Notes: generated by a model not told the origin, from the letters alone. A stretch of DNA of 64,000 nt from Micromonospora sp. NBRC 110009 (GCF_030518795.1 NZ_CP130427.1:3596001-3660000), one strand, 5' to 3'; shown: positions 45,057 to 53,830, counted from the stretch's first letter. Translations and numbers: made by a program.

Positions 45057-45725
45057 ATGAGTGCGCCGGCCCTGGGCCACGGGCTGGCCGGCGTGGCGGA
45101 CGCCGGAGCCTTCCTGGCCCGGCTGGTCCGGCTGGACCCGGCCACCCTGGTCCGGCTGCGGCCGGTGCCGGGCGCGGGGCGTACCGCCCTCTGGGCCCGG
45201 CTGCCGTGGGGCGTCCTGGTCGTCCGGACGGTCGAGGGGGCGGCCCCGGAGGACGCCACGGTCGCCGCCGCAGAGCTGCTGGCCGAGTTGGCGGCGGGCG
45301 GCGCGGCGCTGCCCCGACGCCGTGACGACGGGTGGCGCTGGGCGCTCCCGCCGGTGGCCAGCCGGGCGGTGGAGGCGTTGCCCGCCGATGAGGTCCGCCG
45401 GATCGCCGCCGCCGCGGCCGGCGCGCTGCGGGAGGCGGCCACGCACGGCGTGGGCGGCCGCGCGGTGGGGCAGCGGGCGCTGCGCGACGCGTTGCTGGAC
45501 CACGTCGCGGTGGTGGTGACCCCGGACGACGCGCCGGACGCCCCGGTGGAGGTGCCGCAGCGGCTGGTGCAGGGGCTGGTCCGGATGGGCTTCCTCGGCA
45601 CGGGCGACGTCCAGGTACGGGTGGCCGGCCGTTGGGTCGGTCTGGTCGGACCGTATGGAGCGGCCTGGTCGCAGAAGGCCGCCGAATTCGCCCTGACGCC
45701 CGTATCGAGTCATCCGAACGGATGA
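45057..45725 (+). CDS. Conserved actinobacterial hypothetical protein
   Basis: A 222-residue cytoplasmic protein rich in Ala, Arg and Val, without membrane segments. Blocks such as PWGVLVVRTVEGAAPEDATV, VGQRALRDALLDHVAVVVTP and VPQRLVQGLVRMGFLGTG look conserved but match no family I can name. The C-terminus WVGLVGPYGAAWSQK may be a globular core. It follows the thioesterase by 28 bases on the same strand, so it is probably a third member of the ettA operon. Function unknown. Confidence 0.65.
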   Translation: MSAPALGHGLAGVADAGAFLARLVRLDPATLVRLRPVPGAGRTALWARLPWGVLVVRTVEGAAPEDATVAAAELLAELAAGGAALPRRRDDGWRWALPPVASRAVEALPADEVRRIAAAAAGALREAATHGVGGRAVGQRALRDALLDHVAVVVTPDDAPDAPVEVPQRLVQGLVRMGFLGTGDVQVRVAGRWVGLVGPYGAAWSQKAAEFALTPVSSHPNG

Positions 45726-45856
45726 CCCCTGTTCGTCCTTCCGGTTTGGGGCGTCCGTTGGGGGGATGCCTCAACCCGGCTGTCCGGGTACCGTCCATCC
45801 TCGGATCCAACGCACCGTAGGCGATTGGATCCGCTGGGGAGTGAGGTGCGCGAGCG

Positions 45857-46438
45857 ATGCCGTGGTGGTCATGGCGCCCAGGTCCCGCCGGCGGCGGCGA
45901 TCCGGAAACTCGAACCGGAATCACAATGGAGGACACCGTCCGGGTCGGACCACCGACCCCCCGCCAGCCGGGGGACGACGCGGCCGCCGAGCGCCCGGTG
46001 ATCTCGGACATGCCGGCCACCGTCGGGCCGGTCACCCTCCCGCGGGTCTGCGAGGCGCTCGACCTGCTCGACGTGCGCTACCTCGCCGACGGCGACGGCA
46101 ACCTGCTGGCCATGTGGGAGCGGCACGCCGTGCTGGTCACCCTCGAGGGGCCGGACGACGAGATCCTGGTGATGCGGGCCCGGCCGCACGCGACGGTGCC
46201 GCCGGACTGGGCCGACCGGGCCTACCGGGTGGTCAACGAGTGGAACCACACCCGGCGGTTCTGCAAGGCCTACATCGGCGACCCGACCGAGCGCGGGCAG
46301 CTGCCGATCTACGCCGAGCTCCAGGTGCCGCTCGGCGCCGGCACCCACGACGCGCTGCTGGTCGAGATGCTCGACTGCGGCGCCGCCGTGGCCACGACCT
46401 TCGTGGACTGGCTGCACGACGAGGGCGCGCTGCTCTGA
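45857..46438 (+). CDS. YbjN domain protein (T3SS chaperone-like fold)
   Basis: A 193-residue protein. The basic/Pro-rich N-terminus (MPWWSWRPGPAGGGD) is followed by a YbjN domain (about residues 55-190): VCEALDLLDVRYLADGDGNL, VVNEWNHTRRFCKAYIG, and a C-terminal helix with FVDWLHDEGAL. The YbjN fold resembles type III secretion chaperones and is thought to bind other proteins; its role in actinobacteria is not settled. A second in-frame ATG at 45926 would remove the N-terminal tail. It is followed by a hairpin. Confidence 0.8.
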   Translation: MPWWSWRPGPAGGGDPETRTGITMEDTVRVGPPTPRQPGDDAAAERPVISDMPATVGPVTLPRVCEALDLLDVRYLADGDGNLLAMWERHAVLVTLEGPDDEILVMRARPHATVPPDWADRAYRVVNEWNHTRRFCKAYIGDPTERGQLPIYAELQVPLGAGTHDALLVEMLDCGAAVATTFVDWLHDEGALL

Positions 46439-46442
46439 TCCG

Positions 46443-46475
46443 GCCGCCGTCGGGGCCGCCGGTCCCGACGGCGGC
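46443..46475. terminator. Hairpin terminator between YbjN and globin genes
   Basis: A 12-bp perfect stem (GCCGCCGTCGGG at 46443-46454, complement at 46464-46475) lies between convergent genes. Confidence 0.75.
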
Positions 46476-46489
46476 GCGGCCGGTCGCCG

Positions 46490-46900
46490 TCAGGCCCCGG
46501 CCGCCGGGTCCTCCACCACGTTCACCATGAAGTACGCGGCCCGCTCCAGGTAGTTCCAGAGCGCGGCGGCGACCTCGGGCGGCAGGTCCAGCCGGTCCAC
46601 CGCCCGCCGCATGTGGTGGAGCCAGGCGTCCCGCTCCGCCGCCCCGATCCGGAACGGCGCGTGGCGCATCCGCAGCCGCGGGTGGCCGCGCTGCTCGGAA
46701 TAGGTGCGCGGGCCGCCCCAGTACTGGATGAGGAAGAGGGTCAACCGGTCGGCCGCCGGGCCGAGGTCCTCCTCCGGATACATCGGCCGCAGCAGCGGGT
46801 CGGTGGCGACGCCCACGTAGAACTCGTCCACCAGCTTGCGGAAGGTGGGTTCGCCGCCGATCGCCTCGAAGAGGGTCATCGACTCGCCTGGGGAAGTCAC
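46490..46900 (-). CDS. glbO: Truncated haemoglobin, group II (GlbO type)
   Basis: A 136-residue 2/2 globin. Helix B carries FRKLVDEFYVGVATDP with the B10 Tyr, and YWGGPRTYSEQRGHPRLRMR with the proximal-His region follows. HAPFRIGAAERDAWLHHMRR and AYFMVNV complete the fold. The WGGP and PRLRMRH motifs are group II signatures. It binds O2/NO and is linked to oxidative or nitrosative stress in mycobacteria. The GTG at 46900 (VTSPGESMTLFEAIGG) gives the normal length; a longer frame upstream overlaps the transporter. Confidence 0.93.
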   Translation of the reverse strand: MTSPGESMTLFEAIGGEPTFRKLVDEFYVGVATDPLLRPMYPEEDLGPAADRLTLFLIQYWGGPRTYSEQRGHPRLRMRHAPFRIGAAERDAWLHHMRRAVDRLDLPPEVAAALWNYLERAAYFMVNVVEDPAAGA

Positions 46901-46956
46901 CGTTCCATCCTGCCAGGTGCGGCCGGCGCGCGATCCCCGCCCACCGCCGGCGTTGG

Positions 46957-48327
46957 TCAGGTCACCGCGTGCCGTTGCCGGGCCCGCTCGCCGGCCGCTC
47001 GGGCCGGCACGTGCGGGCGGAGACCCGCCGGGACCGACGGGTCGGCCGAGTTGGCCCGGGCGGCCGCCTCCAGCGCCGCGTCCACCGTCTCGGGGCGCGG
47101 CCAGGTGAGCGCCGCCGCGAGCACCAGCAGCACCCCGGCGACGCTCCATCCGCCGACCACGTCGGGGATGGTGAAGTGCTCGGCGAGCGCCCCGGTGACG
47201 AGCACCGCGGCGCCCTGGACGATCTGCGTCCCGCTGGCCATCACGCCGAACGCCCGCGCCCGGTAGGCGTCGGGCAGGGCGCGGACGAAGAGGCCGTTGG
47301 CCACCGGGATCAGCCCCGCGACGGCGAAGCCGCACGCCGCGGCGAGGAGCGCCACCACGAGCGGCGAGGGGTCGAACAGGGCGGGGACGAGCACCGCCGG
47401 GGCGAGGACCGCCAGCGGGCGCATCAGCGCCAGCCGGCGGGCCGGCCCGAGGAGCCGGCCGATCATCAGCCCACCGAGGATGTAGCCGACCGGGTTGGCG
47501 GCCATGATGATCGCCTGGGCGGCGCCGTTGTCCAGGTCGCCGCCGCTCTGCTCGGCGGCCCACGCCGCGGCGAGGCCCTCGGGGACGATGGAGAAGAGCG
47601 ACGCGCTGAACACCAGCACGGCGATGGCCCGCAGCAGCGGCTGGCCGAAGACGATCCGGAAACCCTGTCCGGTCTCCCGCAGCAGGTGGCTGCGGTGGGC
47701 CGCGGTCATCGCGGGCGGCCGGTCCCGCAGGCCGAACCGGACCAGGGCGGCCGACACGGCGAAGGTGGCCGCGTTGATCAGCAGGGCGGCGGCGGGGCTG
47801 ACCGCCGCGATGGCCGCGCCGAGCAGGTATCCGACGACCTGGGCGGCCTGCCCGGTGCTCGAGATGATCGAGAGCCCGACCACCAGCCGGTCGCCGGGCA
47901 GGATCTGCGGCGTCACGGCGGACCGCGCGGCCTGGCTCGGCGGGTTGGCCAGGGTGGCGGCGAAGATCAGGGCGAGGACCGCCCAGGGTGGCATCCCGGG
48001 CAGCGCCACCAGGACCATCAGCGCCATCCGGACCAGGTCGCAGGTGACCATCACCTGCCGGTACCGGTGCCGCTCGGCGACCGCGGCGAGCACCGGGCCA
48101 CCGATCAGCCAGGGCAGGTAGCTGGCCGCGAACGCGGCGGCGGAGAGCGCCACCGACTGGGTCTCCCGGTAGACGAGCACCGTGACGGCGGCCTTGGCGA
48201 GGTAGTCGCCGACCCAGGACAGGGCGTTGGCGGCGAAGAGCGCGCGGAACTCGGCCTGGGCGAACACGTCGCGAAAGGTGGCCGGGCCCTCCGCGGCCGG
48301 TCGCTCGTCGGACACCGTCGCCTCCAT
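46957..48327 (-). CDS. MFS-family transporter
   Basis: A 456-residue membrane protein with about twelve hydrophobic segments. It shows the features of MFS_3/EntS-type exporters: AQAEFRALFAANALSWVGDY near the N-terminus and AYRARAFGVMASGTQIVQGA, the counterpart of the second-half loop motif. It probably exports a small molecule or siderophore, but there is no cargo gene nearby. The C-terminal 50 residues are basic and disordered. It overlaps no neighbour, and the start at ATG 48327 is well placed. Confidence 0.88.
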   Translation of the reverse strand: MEATVSDERPAAEGPATFRDVFAQAEFRALFAANALSWVGDYLAKAAVTVLVYRETQSVALSAAAFAASYLPWLIGGPVLAAVAERHRYRQVMVTCDLVRMALMVLVALPGMPPWAVLALIFAATLANPPSQAARSAVTPQILPGDRLVVGLSIISSTGQAAQVVGYLLGAAIAAVSPAAALLINAATFAVSAALVRFGLRDRPPAMTAAHRSHLLRETGQGFRIVFGQPLLRAIAVLVFSASLFSIVPEGLAAAWAAEQSGGDLDNGAAQAIIMAANPVGYILGGLMIGRLLGPARRLALMRPLAVLAPAVLVPALFDPSPLVVALLAAACGFAVAGLIPVANGLFVRALPDAYRARAFGVMASGTQIVQGAAVLVTGALAEHFTIPDVVGGWSVAGVLLVLAAALTWPRPETVDAALEAAARANSADPSVPAGLRPHVPARAAGERARQRHAVT

Positions 48328-48569
48328 CGTCCTCGGCGTCGGCCCACTCGTGATGGCCGACCGGGGACCGTCGTCAGATCTCGGATCAGCGAGGACACGA
48401 GCCCGCTCCGGTGGGAGCGTGCTGACCGGATTCTGCCCGATCGTCTGAGCAACGGCTAGGGTGAACGGATGGATCGTCGCATCTCCGACTGAACGAACGG
48501 ACGATACCCGAGGGGCCGCACGGTGGGGAACCCCCGAAATCGGTCCCCGCTCCGGTGGCGGGCCAGCTC

Positions 48570-49628
48570 CTACGTCGCGCCGCCGGTGCCCGTCTCGCCC
48601 GGGGCCTGCGGCCGGGTGGGCATCCCCGGATAGAGCCGGGCCGCCGCGATCCGGGCGGTGATGCCCGAGTTCTCCAGTGCCTCGGCCAGCCGGCGGCGCA
48701 GCTCACGGCCGACCGCGAACTGACCGTCGGCCGTCGTCTTGACCACCGTACGGAGCACCGCGCCGTCCACCGTGATCTGTTCCACGCCGAGCACGTCCGG
48801 CTCCTCGACGATCTGCGGCGCCAACTCGGGATCCATCGCCACCGAGGCCGCCGCCGTACGCAGCACCGCGGTGGCCTCCTCGGTGCCGGCGAAGCCGATC
48901 GGCAGGTCGACCACCACCAGGGCCCAGCCCTGGCTCTTGTTGCCGACCCGGACGATCTCGCCGTTGCGGATGTACCAGAGCACGCCGCGGCCGTCCCGGA
49001 CCGTGGTGACCCGCAGGCCCACCGCCTCGACCACGCCGGTCGCCTCGCCCAGGTCGACCGTGTCGCCGACGCCGTACTGGTCCTCGATCAGCATGAACAG
49101 GCCGGCGATCAGGTCCTTGACCAGGCTCTGCGCGCCGAAGCCGAGCGCCACGCCGGCGATGCCGGCGCTGGCCAGCAGCGGCGCCAGGTCGAAGCTGAAC
49201 TCGCGCAGGACCATCAACAGCGCGATACCGAAGACGAACGCGGTGACCACGCTGCGCAGCACCGAACCGATCGCCTCGGCTCGCTGTCGCCGCCGTTCCG
49301 GTACGAACTCCTCGGGAGTGAGCGTGGCGGACGGGATCCGCTCGCGCAGCGGCCGGAGCAGGGTCGGCACCGCGCCCTCGGTGGTGGTGCGGACCAGCCG
49401 GTTGATCGTCCGGTGCAGCGCCCAGCGGGCGGCCACCGCCAGCAGCACGATCAGGATGATCCGCAGCGGCTTGAGGATGATCCAGTAGCTGCCCTCGGCG
49501 AGCCAGGTCGAGTTGGTCAGCTCCAGGATGGGCTTGCACCAGTCGTTGGTCCGGCAGTCGACGGAGGGCGTTGGGTCGGGGCTGGGCGCGGCGGCCAGGG
49601 CGCGCAGCATCAGGTTGGTGGCACTCAC
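48570..49628 (-). CDS. Small-conductance mechanosensitive channel family protein
   Basis: A 352-residue MscS-type channel. TM segments are followed by the pore-lining TM3 with FDLAPLLASAGIAGVALGFG and AQSLVKDLIAGLFMLIEDQY, and then the beta domain with VGDTVDLGEATGVVEAVGLR and the NGEIVRVGNKS loop. It relieves osmotic pressure by gating. The start at GTG 49628 (VSATNLMLRALAA) avoids a Pro/Arg-rich extension. It ends in a Gly/Pro tail. It is divergent from the HNH gene. Confidence 0.9.
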   Translation of the reverse strand: MSATNLMLRALAAAPSPDPTPSVDCRTNDWCKPILELTNSTWLAEGSYWIILKPLRIILIVLLAVAARWALHRTINRLVRTTTEGAVPTLLRPLRERIPSATLTPEEFVPERRRQRAEAIGSVLRSVVTAFVFGIALLMVLREFSFDLAPLLASAGIAGVALGFGAQSLVKDLIAGLFMLIEDQYGVGDTVDLGEATGVVEAVGLRVTTVRDGRGVLWYIRNGEIVRVGNKSQGWALVVVDLPIGFAGTEEATAVLRTAAASVAMDPELAPQIVEEPDVLGVEQITVDGAVLRTVVKTTADGQFAVGRELRRRLAEALENSGITARIAAARLYPGMPTRPQAPGETGTGGAT

Positions 49629-49912
49629 CCTGCTTTCGTACCGCACGCCCGCTGTGTGCCGGCTGTTGACCCACCGCCGCCCCACCGCTCGGACAGTAAC
49701 CGATCATCACGGGCGGAACCGGCCATCCTGACAGGCCCGGAAAAAGCTTCGTGGGGTACCCCGGATTAGTGCGTGCAATCCGGGTCGCGATCAGGGACGA
49801 TTGGCGCAACGGACGTCGGTGATCCGGCCGGCGTCGGTGTCGTTCCCCGCTGCCTGCGGGGCGGGCCCGGCGCGACAGCGGCAGGAGCGGCTGGACCGGG
49901 AGGGTGAGCGCG

Positions 49913-50452
49913 ATGCCTGACATACGACCCACGGCGGGCTCCGGTGCGCTCGTTCTCAACGCCACCTATGAGCCGCTGTGCGTCGTCTCGGTGCGTCGTG
50001 CCGCCATCCTCGTCCTCTCCGCCAAGGCCGTCTGCGTCGCCGACGGCGACGGCATCCTGCACAGCGCGCGCAACGCGCTCCCGGTCCCCTCGGTGGTCCG
50101 GCTGACCCGCTACGTCCGGGTCCCCTACCGCTCCCACGTCGGGCTCTCCCGCCGGGCGGTCTTCGCGCGGGACGGCTGGCGCTGCGCCTACTGCCGCGGG
50201 CCGGCGGAGACCATCGACCATGTCTTTCCCCGCAGCCGGGGTGGCCGGCACGCCTGGGAGAACGTGGTGGCCGCCTGCGCCCGGTGCAACCACACCAAGG
50301 GCGACAAGACCCCGGCCGAGCTGGGCTGGCGGCTGCACAACCTGCCGGCCGTGCCGAAAGGGACGGCGTGGCGGGTGCTCGGGCACCGGGCGCCGGACCC
50401 GCGCTGGGCCAACTGGCTCGACCTGCGCGAGCCCGAGCCCGAGGCGGCCTGA
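49913..50452 (+). CDS. HNH endonuclease
   Basis: A 179-residue protein. Residues 1-90 are the common actinobacterial HNH-associated N-terminus (ALVLNATYEPLCVVSVRRAA, VCVADGDGILHSA), and residues 95-150 hold the HNH fold: RRAVFARDGWRCAYCRG, then IDHVFPRSRGGRHAWENVVA and ACARCNHTKGDKTP. The two CxxC pairs bind zinc and the DHV His is catalytic. Role unknown; such genes are single-copy core genes in many actinomycetes. ATG at 49913 with GGGAGGG 8 bases before it is preferred over GTG 49904. Confidence 0.9.
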   Translation: MPDIRPTAGSGALVLNATYEPLCVVSVRRAAILVLSAKAVCVADGDGILHSARNALPVPSVVRLTRYVRVPYRSHVGLSRRAVFARDGWRCAYCRGPAETIDHVFPRSRGGRHAWENVVAACARCNHTKGDKTPAELGWRLHNLPAVPKGTAWRVLGHRAPDPRWANWLDLREPEPEAA

Positions 50453-50459
50453 GCCCGGG

Positions 50460-51665
50460 TCAGGGGCCACGCGCCTGCACCAGGGACGCGTAGACCACCA
50501 GGTTGTCGGCGTAGCCGGTCTCGCCGCCCACCCACCGGCCACCGCACGTGATCAGGCGCAGGTTGGGCCGGCTGAAGTCGCCGAAGATCTCGTCCACCGG
50601 CAACTTCTCCTTGCCGTACCGCTGCACCGAGGTGACCTCGAAGATCGCCACCGAGTGGTCCTCCCGGGTCACCTCGACCCGGTCGCCGTCGTCGAGTTGC
50701 TTGAGATTGTGGAAGACGGCCGGACCGGTGGTGGTGTCGACGTGGCCGACGATCACCGCTGGGCCGTACTGCCCGGGGGTGGGCCCCCGGTCGTACCAGC
50801 CGGCCTCGCCGGCCTTCTCCAGCTCGGGTACCGCGATGGTGCCGTCGGGGGCGAGGCCGACCCGGTGCACCGGCGCCCGCAGGCCGAGGGTGCCGATCGA
50901 GAGGTGCGTCGGTGGGCTCGCCGGCAGCACGGGAAACTTCTTCGGCGGCGGCCGCAGCCCGGCGAAAAGCCGGTCGGGCAGCACGCTGAGCCCGGTCACC
51001 CGTTCCATCCCGAGCATGGCCACGATCAGCACCATCACCGCCGCCACCACCAGCACCGGGGCGCCGGGGCCGCGGCGGGCGGCGTACCGCCAGCGGGCCG
51101 CAGCGGTGGTGGGTCGGACCGGGACCGGCCGGGCCCGCGCGTCGGCGGTGGCCACGCTCGCGGTGGAGGCGTGGCCGGCGGCGCGGGTGAACCGGCGGAC
51201 CGCCGCGGTCACCGCCCGGAGCGAGGCACGTAGCCGGTCGTTGGGCGCGGCGGCCGGGCCGCGCCGGGCAGGGCCGGCCCGCCGGCTAGCCCCGTTGGCC
51301 CCCGGCCTCGGCACGCGGCCGACGCCCCGCGCCGAGGGAATCCGCCCCCCGTCGCCCTGGATCTGCGCCGTGCGGCCGCCCCGGATTCGCGCGGTGCGGC
51401 CGTCGCCCTGGATCCGCGCGGTACGACCGCCCTTGATCCGCCCCGCGCGGCCAGCGCCCTGGATCCGTGCGGTGCGATCGTCGCCCTGGATCCGCGTCGC
51501 GCGGCCGTCGCCCTGGATGCGCGGGGTGCGAGCCTCGCCGTGGATCCGCACGGTACGGGCGTCCCGGGGGGTCCGGCTGGCGCGGCCGTCACCGCGGATC
51601 CGCGTCGGTCGGCCGTCGTCTCGGATGTCCGGCTGCCGGCCGGCTCGGGTCCGTTGGTGGGCCAT
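50460..51665 (-). CDS. Class F sortase with tandem-repeat cytoplasmic N-terminus
   Basis: A 401-residue transpeptidase. Residues 13-109 are about 11 copies of a 9-residue repeat (consensus RIQGDGRTA) of strongly basic character. A Pro/Arg-rich stretch is followed by one transmembrane helix (GAPVLVVAAVMVLIVAMLGM), and then the sortase domain. The catalytic His is in VIVGHVDTTTGPAVF, the Cys in NLRLITCGGRWVG and the Arg just after it. It probably anchors surface proteins to the wall. The gene overlaps no neighbour; the likely substrate-type protein is next upstream. Confidence 0.88.
   Translation of the reverse strand: MAHQRTRAGRQPDIRDDGRPTRIRGDGRASRTPRDARTVRIHGEARTPRIQGDGRATRIQGDDRTARIQGAGRAGRIKGGRTARIQGDGRTARIRGGRTAQIQGDGGRIPSARGVGRVPRPGANGASRRAGPARRGPAAAPNDRLRASLRAVTAAVRRFTRAAGHASTASVATADARARPVPVRPTTAAARWRYAARRGPGAPVLVVAAVMVLIVAMLGMERVTGLSVLPDRLFAGLRPPPKKFPVLPASPPTHLSIGTLGLRAPVHRVGLAPDGTIAVPELEKAGEAGWYDRGPTPGQYGPAVIVGHVDTTTGPAVFHNLKQLDDGDRVEVTREDHSVAIFEVTSVQRYGKEKLPVDEIFGDFSRPNLRLITCGGRWVGGETGYADNLVVYASLVQARGP
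51336..51629 (-). repeat. 27-bp tandem repeats in the sortase gene
   Basis: About 11 imperfect copies of a 27-base unit (two copies are 24), encoding variants of RIQGDGRTA. They are visible as a CCCTGGATCCGCGCGGT-type word recurring on the plus strand. The variation between copies suggests age or rapid turnover. Confidence 0.85.
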
Positions 51666-51677
51666 GGCCGCACCTCG

Positions 51678-52187
51678 TCAGAAGCGCGACCGGGTCCTGC
51701 GACGGGCGCCGACGCCGGCCACCACCGCCACCGCGACGAGCCCGCCGACCAGCAGCAGCGACCCGGCGCCCCGGCCGCCCGCGGTGCCGCCACCGCCGGT
51801 TGCCGGGCCCTTGCTCGGCTGGGCCATGTTCAGCACGGTGAGTACGGTCGAGGCCGTCTTCCCGTTGGAGCAGCGCAGATCGACCGGGAAGTCCCCGGCC
51901 TGCTTGTTGCCCGGGATGGTCACCGCTCCGGTGAGGAAGCCGTTGTCCGGGCGGAGCATGACCCGCCCGAAGGCGTCCGAGTTCACGTCGGCCTGCCGGT
52001 TGTTCGCGTTGTCGCAGCTGGCCCGGATGTTCACCCGGGTGCCGGCCTGTGCCGGATTCGGCGTGACCTCGACGAAGACGTTCTCCCCGGCCCGCGCCGG
52101 GGTGACGGTCATCAGGACGAACGCCGCGACCAGTCCCAGTACGGTCAGGACGGCCGACAGGGCGCGGCGTGACACGAGCCCTCGCAT
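51678..52187 (-). CDS. Secreted Ig-like protein with sorting-signal-like tail
   Basis: A 169-residue protein. Signal peptide MRGLVSRRALSAVLTVLGLV...ARAG, a beta-rich domain with two Cys (ASCDNANN, LRCSNGK), and a tail made of KGPATGGGGTAG, a hydrophobic helix and GARRRTRSRF. The layout is that of a sortase substrate, but the motif resembles PxTG rather than canonical LPxTG. The ribosome site (GGGGGG) and ATG 52187 fix the start. It lies just upstream of the sortase gene, 12 bases away, so the two are likely an enzyme-substrate pair. Confidence 0.75.
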   Translation of the reverse strand: MRGLVSRRALSAVLTVLGLVAAFVLMTVTPARAGENVFVEVTPNPAQAGTRVNIRASCDNANNRQADVNSDAFGRVMLRPDNGFLTGAVTIPGNKQAGDFPVDLRCSNGKTASTVLTVLNMAQPSKGPATGGGGTAGGRGAGSLLLVGGLVAVAVVAGVGARRRTRSRF

Positions 52188-52260
52188 GATTCCCCCCTTC
52201 CGGTGCGGTGCACCGGAATCCTGCTGACGGGCAGTGGGGGCTGCTTTCCCGGCGGTTCGG

Positions 52261-52316
52261 GGTGTTAACAGGGGACCCCTGCTCTGCATCAGGCGTTAAG
52301 AGGGGCCCTTCCTTGC
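52261..52316 (-). repeat. Dispersed repeat, intergenic copy B
   Basis: 56 bases reading, on the minus strand, GCAAGGAAGGGCCCCTCTTA and onward to CCCTGTTAACACC. It is related to the copy inside cysG (37692-37748). It occupies the gap between the Lrp gene end and the secreted-protein gene start. Confidence 0.8.
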
Positions 52317-52319
52317 GGC

Positions 52320-52790
52320 TCAGCGGCGGCGGCCGCGCGGCGTCGAACCGGACGGCGGGAGCGGGGTGACCGGGTGCCAGTCCAGCGGGGTGGAGAGGAC
52401 CATGGTGCTGGACGGCTGGCCGTACGGGGCGAGCCGGTCGATGACCCCCTCGAACTCGCCCATCGACCCGGCCGCCACCTTGAGCATGCTGCACGCGTCG
52501 CCGGTGATCCGGTGGATTTCCATGATCTCCGGCCAGCCGGCCACCTCGGGGTCGTTGAGGATGCAGCGCGAGCCGTAGCAGGACATCCGGATCAGGGCGA
52601 GCACGGTCCGGCCGGCCCGGGTCAGGTCCACGTGCGCGTGGTAGCCGGTGATCACGCCGGACTCCTCCAGCCGGCGGACCCGCTCGGCGACGGCTGGCGG
52701 CGACAGGTGCACCCGGCGGGACAGCTCGCTGTAGGAGAGCCGGGCGTCGGCCTGGAGTTCGCGCAGCAGCGCCCAGTCCATGTCGTCCAC
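52320..52790 (-). CDS. Lrp/AsnC-family regulator (probable control of the kyn operon)
   Basis: A 156-residue feast/famine regulator. The HTH is MDWALLRELQADARLSYSEL followed by SRRVHLSPPAVAERVRRLEE, and the RAM effector domain has VLALIRMSCYGSRC, VHRITGDACSMLKVAAGSM and FEGVIDRLAPYGQ. It starts with GTG at 52790 and is divergent from tryptophan dioxygenase. In Pseudomonas, an Lrp-type protein (KynR) beside the kynurenine genes activates them in response to kynurenine; a similar role is likely here by position. Confidence 0.85.
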   Translation of the reverse strand: MDDMDWALLRELQADARLSYSELSRRVHLSPPAVAERVRRLEESGVITGYHAHVDLTRAGRTVLALIRMSCYGSRCILNDPEVAGWPEIMEIHRITGDACSMLKVAAGSMGEFEGVIDRLAPYGQPSSTMVLSTPLDWHPVTPLPPSGSTPRGRRR

Positions 52791-52931
52791 GCGGTGACCT
52801 TTCTTCCGTGAAGTCGAGTGCGGGGGAAGCCTTCCGAGTGACAGGCGATACCACCGTACCGCCGTTGAACAGGCATTCCATCTGCGGATCCACTGGCGGG
52901 ATCATGTCGTCTACCCCGCGTACCGGAGGAG

Positions 52932-53816
52932 ATGACGGTGGAACAGACGACGGTGGTCCGGCCGGCCACCCCGCAACAGCGGGCGGCCCGGGCGGCGCGC
53001 AACGCGGGCGAGCCGACGCTGGAGTTCGCCGACCGGGTGCCCTACGACGCGTACGTCCGGGCGAGCACGCTGCACCAGCTGCAGGAGCCGCTCAGCGACG
53101 ACCCGGGCGAGATGTCCTTCCTGATGGTCAGCCAGATCATGGAGCTGTACTTCGGGCTGACCTGCCACGAGCTGCGGCACGCCCAGCGGGAGCTGCGGGC
53201 CAACCGGATCTGGGAGGCGCTGCCCCCGCTGCGCCGGGCCGCCCTGCACCTGGAGGGGCTCAACGCCGCCTGGCAGGGGCTGCGCTGGATGACGCCGGCC
53301 GACTTCAACCGCTTCCGGAACCTGCTCGGCGAGGGCTCCGGCTTCCAGTCCGCGATGTACCGCCACCTGGAGTTCCTGCTCGGCCTCCGCGACCCGGCGC
53401 TGATCCGCCCGTTCCGCCGGCAGACCGAGGTGTACGCCGAGCTGACCGCCGCCCTCGCCACCCCGAGCCTCTGGGACGATGTGGTCGCCCTGCTCGCCCG
53501 GCGCGGCTTCGACCTCCCGGCCGAGTTGCTCGACCGGGACGTGACGGTCGAGCACGAGCCGCACCCCGCCGTCGAGGCGGCCTGGGTGCGGATCTACGCC
53601 GACGGCGGCCCCGACAACCACCTGCGCCTGCTCGGCGAGGCGCTGACGGAGGTGGCCGAGCGGTTCGGTGACTGGCGCTGGCACCACATCAAGGCGGTGC
53701 AGCGCTCGATGGGCGCCAAGGTCGGCAGCGGCGGCTCCGCCGGGCTGGCCTGGTTGCAGCGCAGCATGGCCCGGGTGGTCTTCCCGGAGCTGTGGTCGGC
53801 CCGGACCGCGATGTGA
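52932..53816 (+). CDS. kynA: Tryptophan 2,3-dioxygenase
   Basis: A 294-residue haem enzyme, the first step of tryptophan breakdown (to N-formylkynurenine). VPYDAYVRASTLHQLQEPLS, MVSQIMELYFGLTCHELRHA, WQGLRWMTPADFNRFRN, GEGSGFQSAMYRHLEFLLG, and the late HHIKAVQRSMGAKVGSGGSA, which includes the proximal-His region. All are typical of TDO. The ribosome site GGAGGA lies just before ATG 52932. It opens an operon of 11 or more genes, and kynureninase follows after 14 bases. Confidence 0.95.
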   Translation: MTVEQTTVVRPATPQQRAARAARNAGEPTLEFADRVPYDAYVRASTLHQLQEPLSDDPGEMSFLMVSQIMELYFGLTCHELRHAQRELRANRIWEALPPLRRAALHLEGLNAAWQGLRWMTPADFNRFRNLLGEGSGFQSAMYRHLEFLLGLRDPALIRPFRRQTEVYAELTAALATPSLWDDVVALLARRGFDLPAELLDRDVTVEHEPHPAVEAAWVRIYADGGPDNHLRLLGEALTEVAERFGDWRWHHIKAVQRSMGAKVGSGGSAGLAWLQRSMARVVFPELWSARTAM

Positions 53817-53830
53817 CCGGAGAGAACAGC

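Noticed and set aside
51336-51629. CRISPR array at the repeat block
   Set aside because: The units are contiguous 24-27-base coding repeats without spacers, in frame with the sortase gene.
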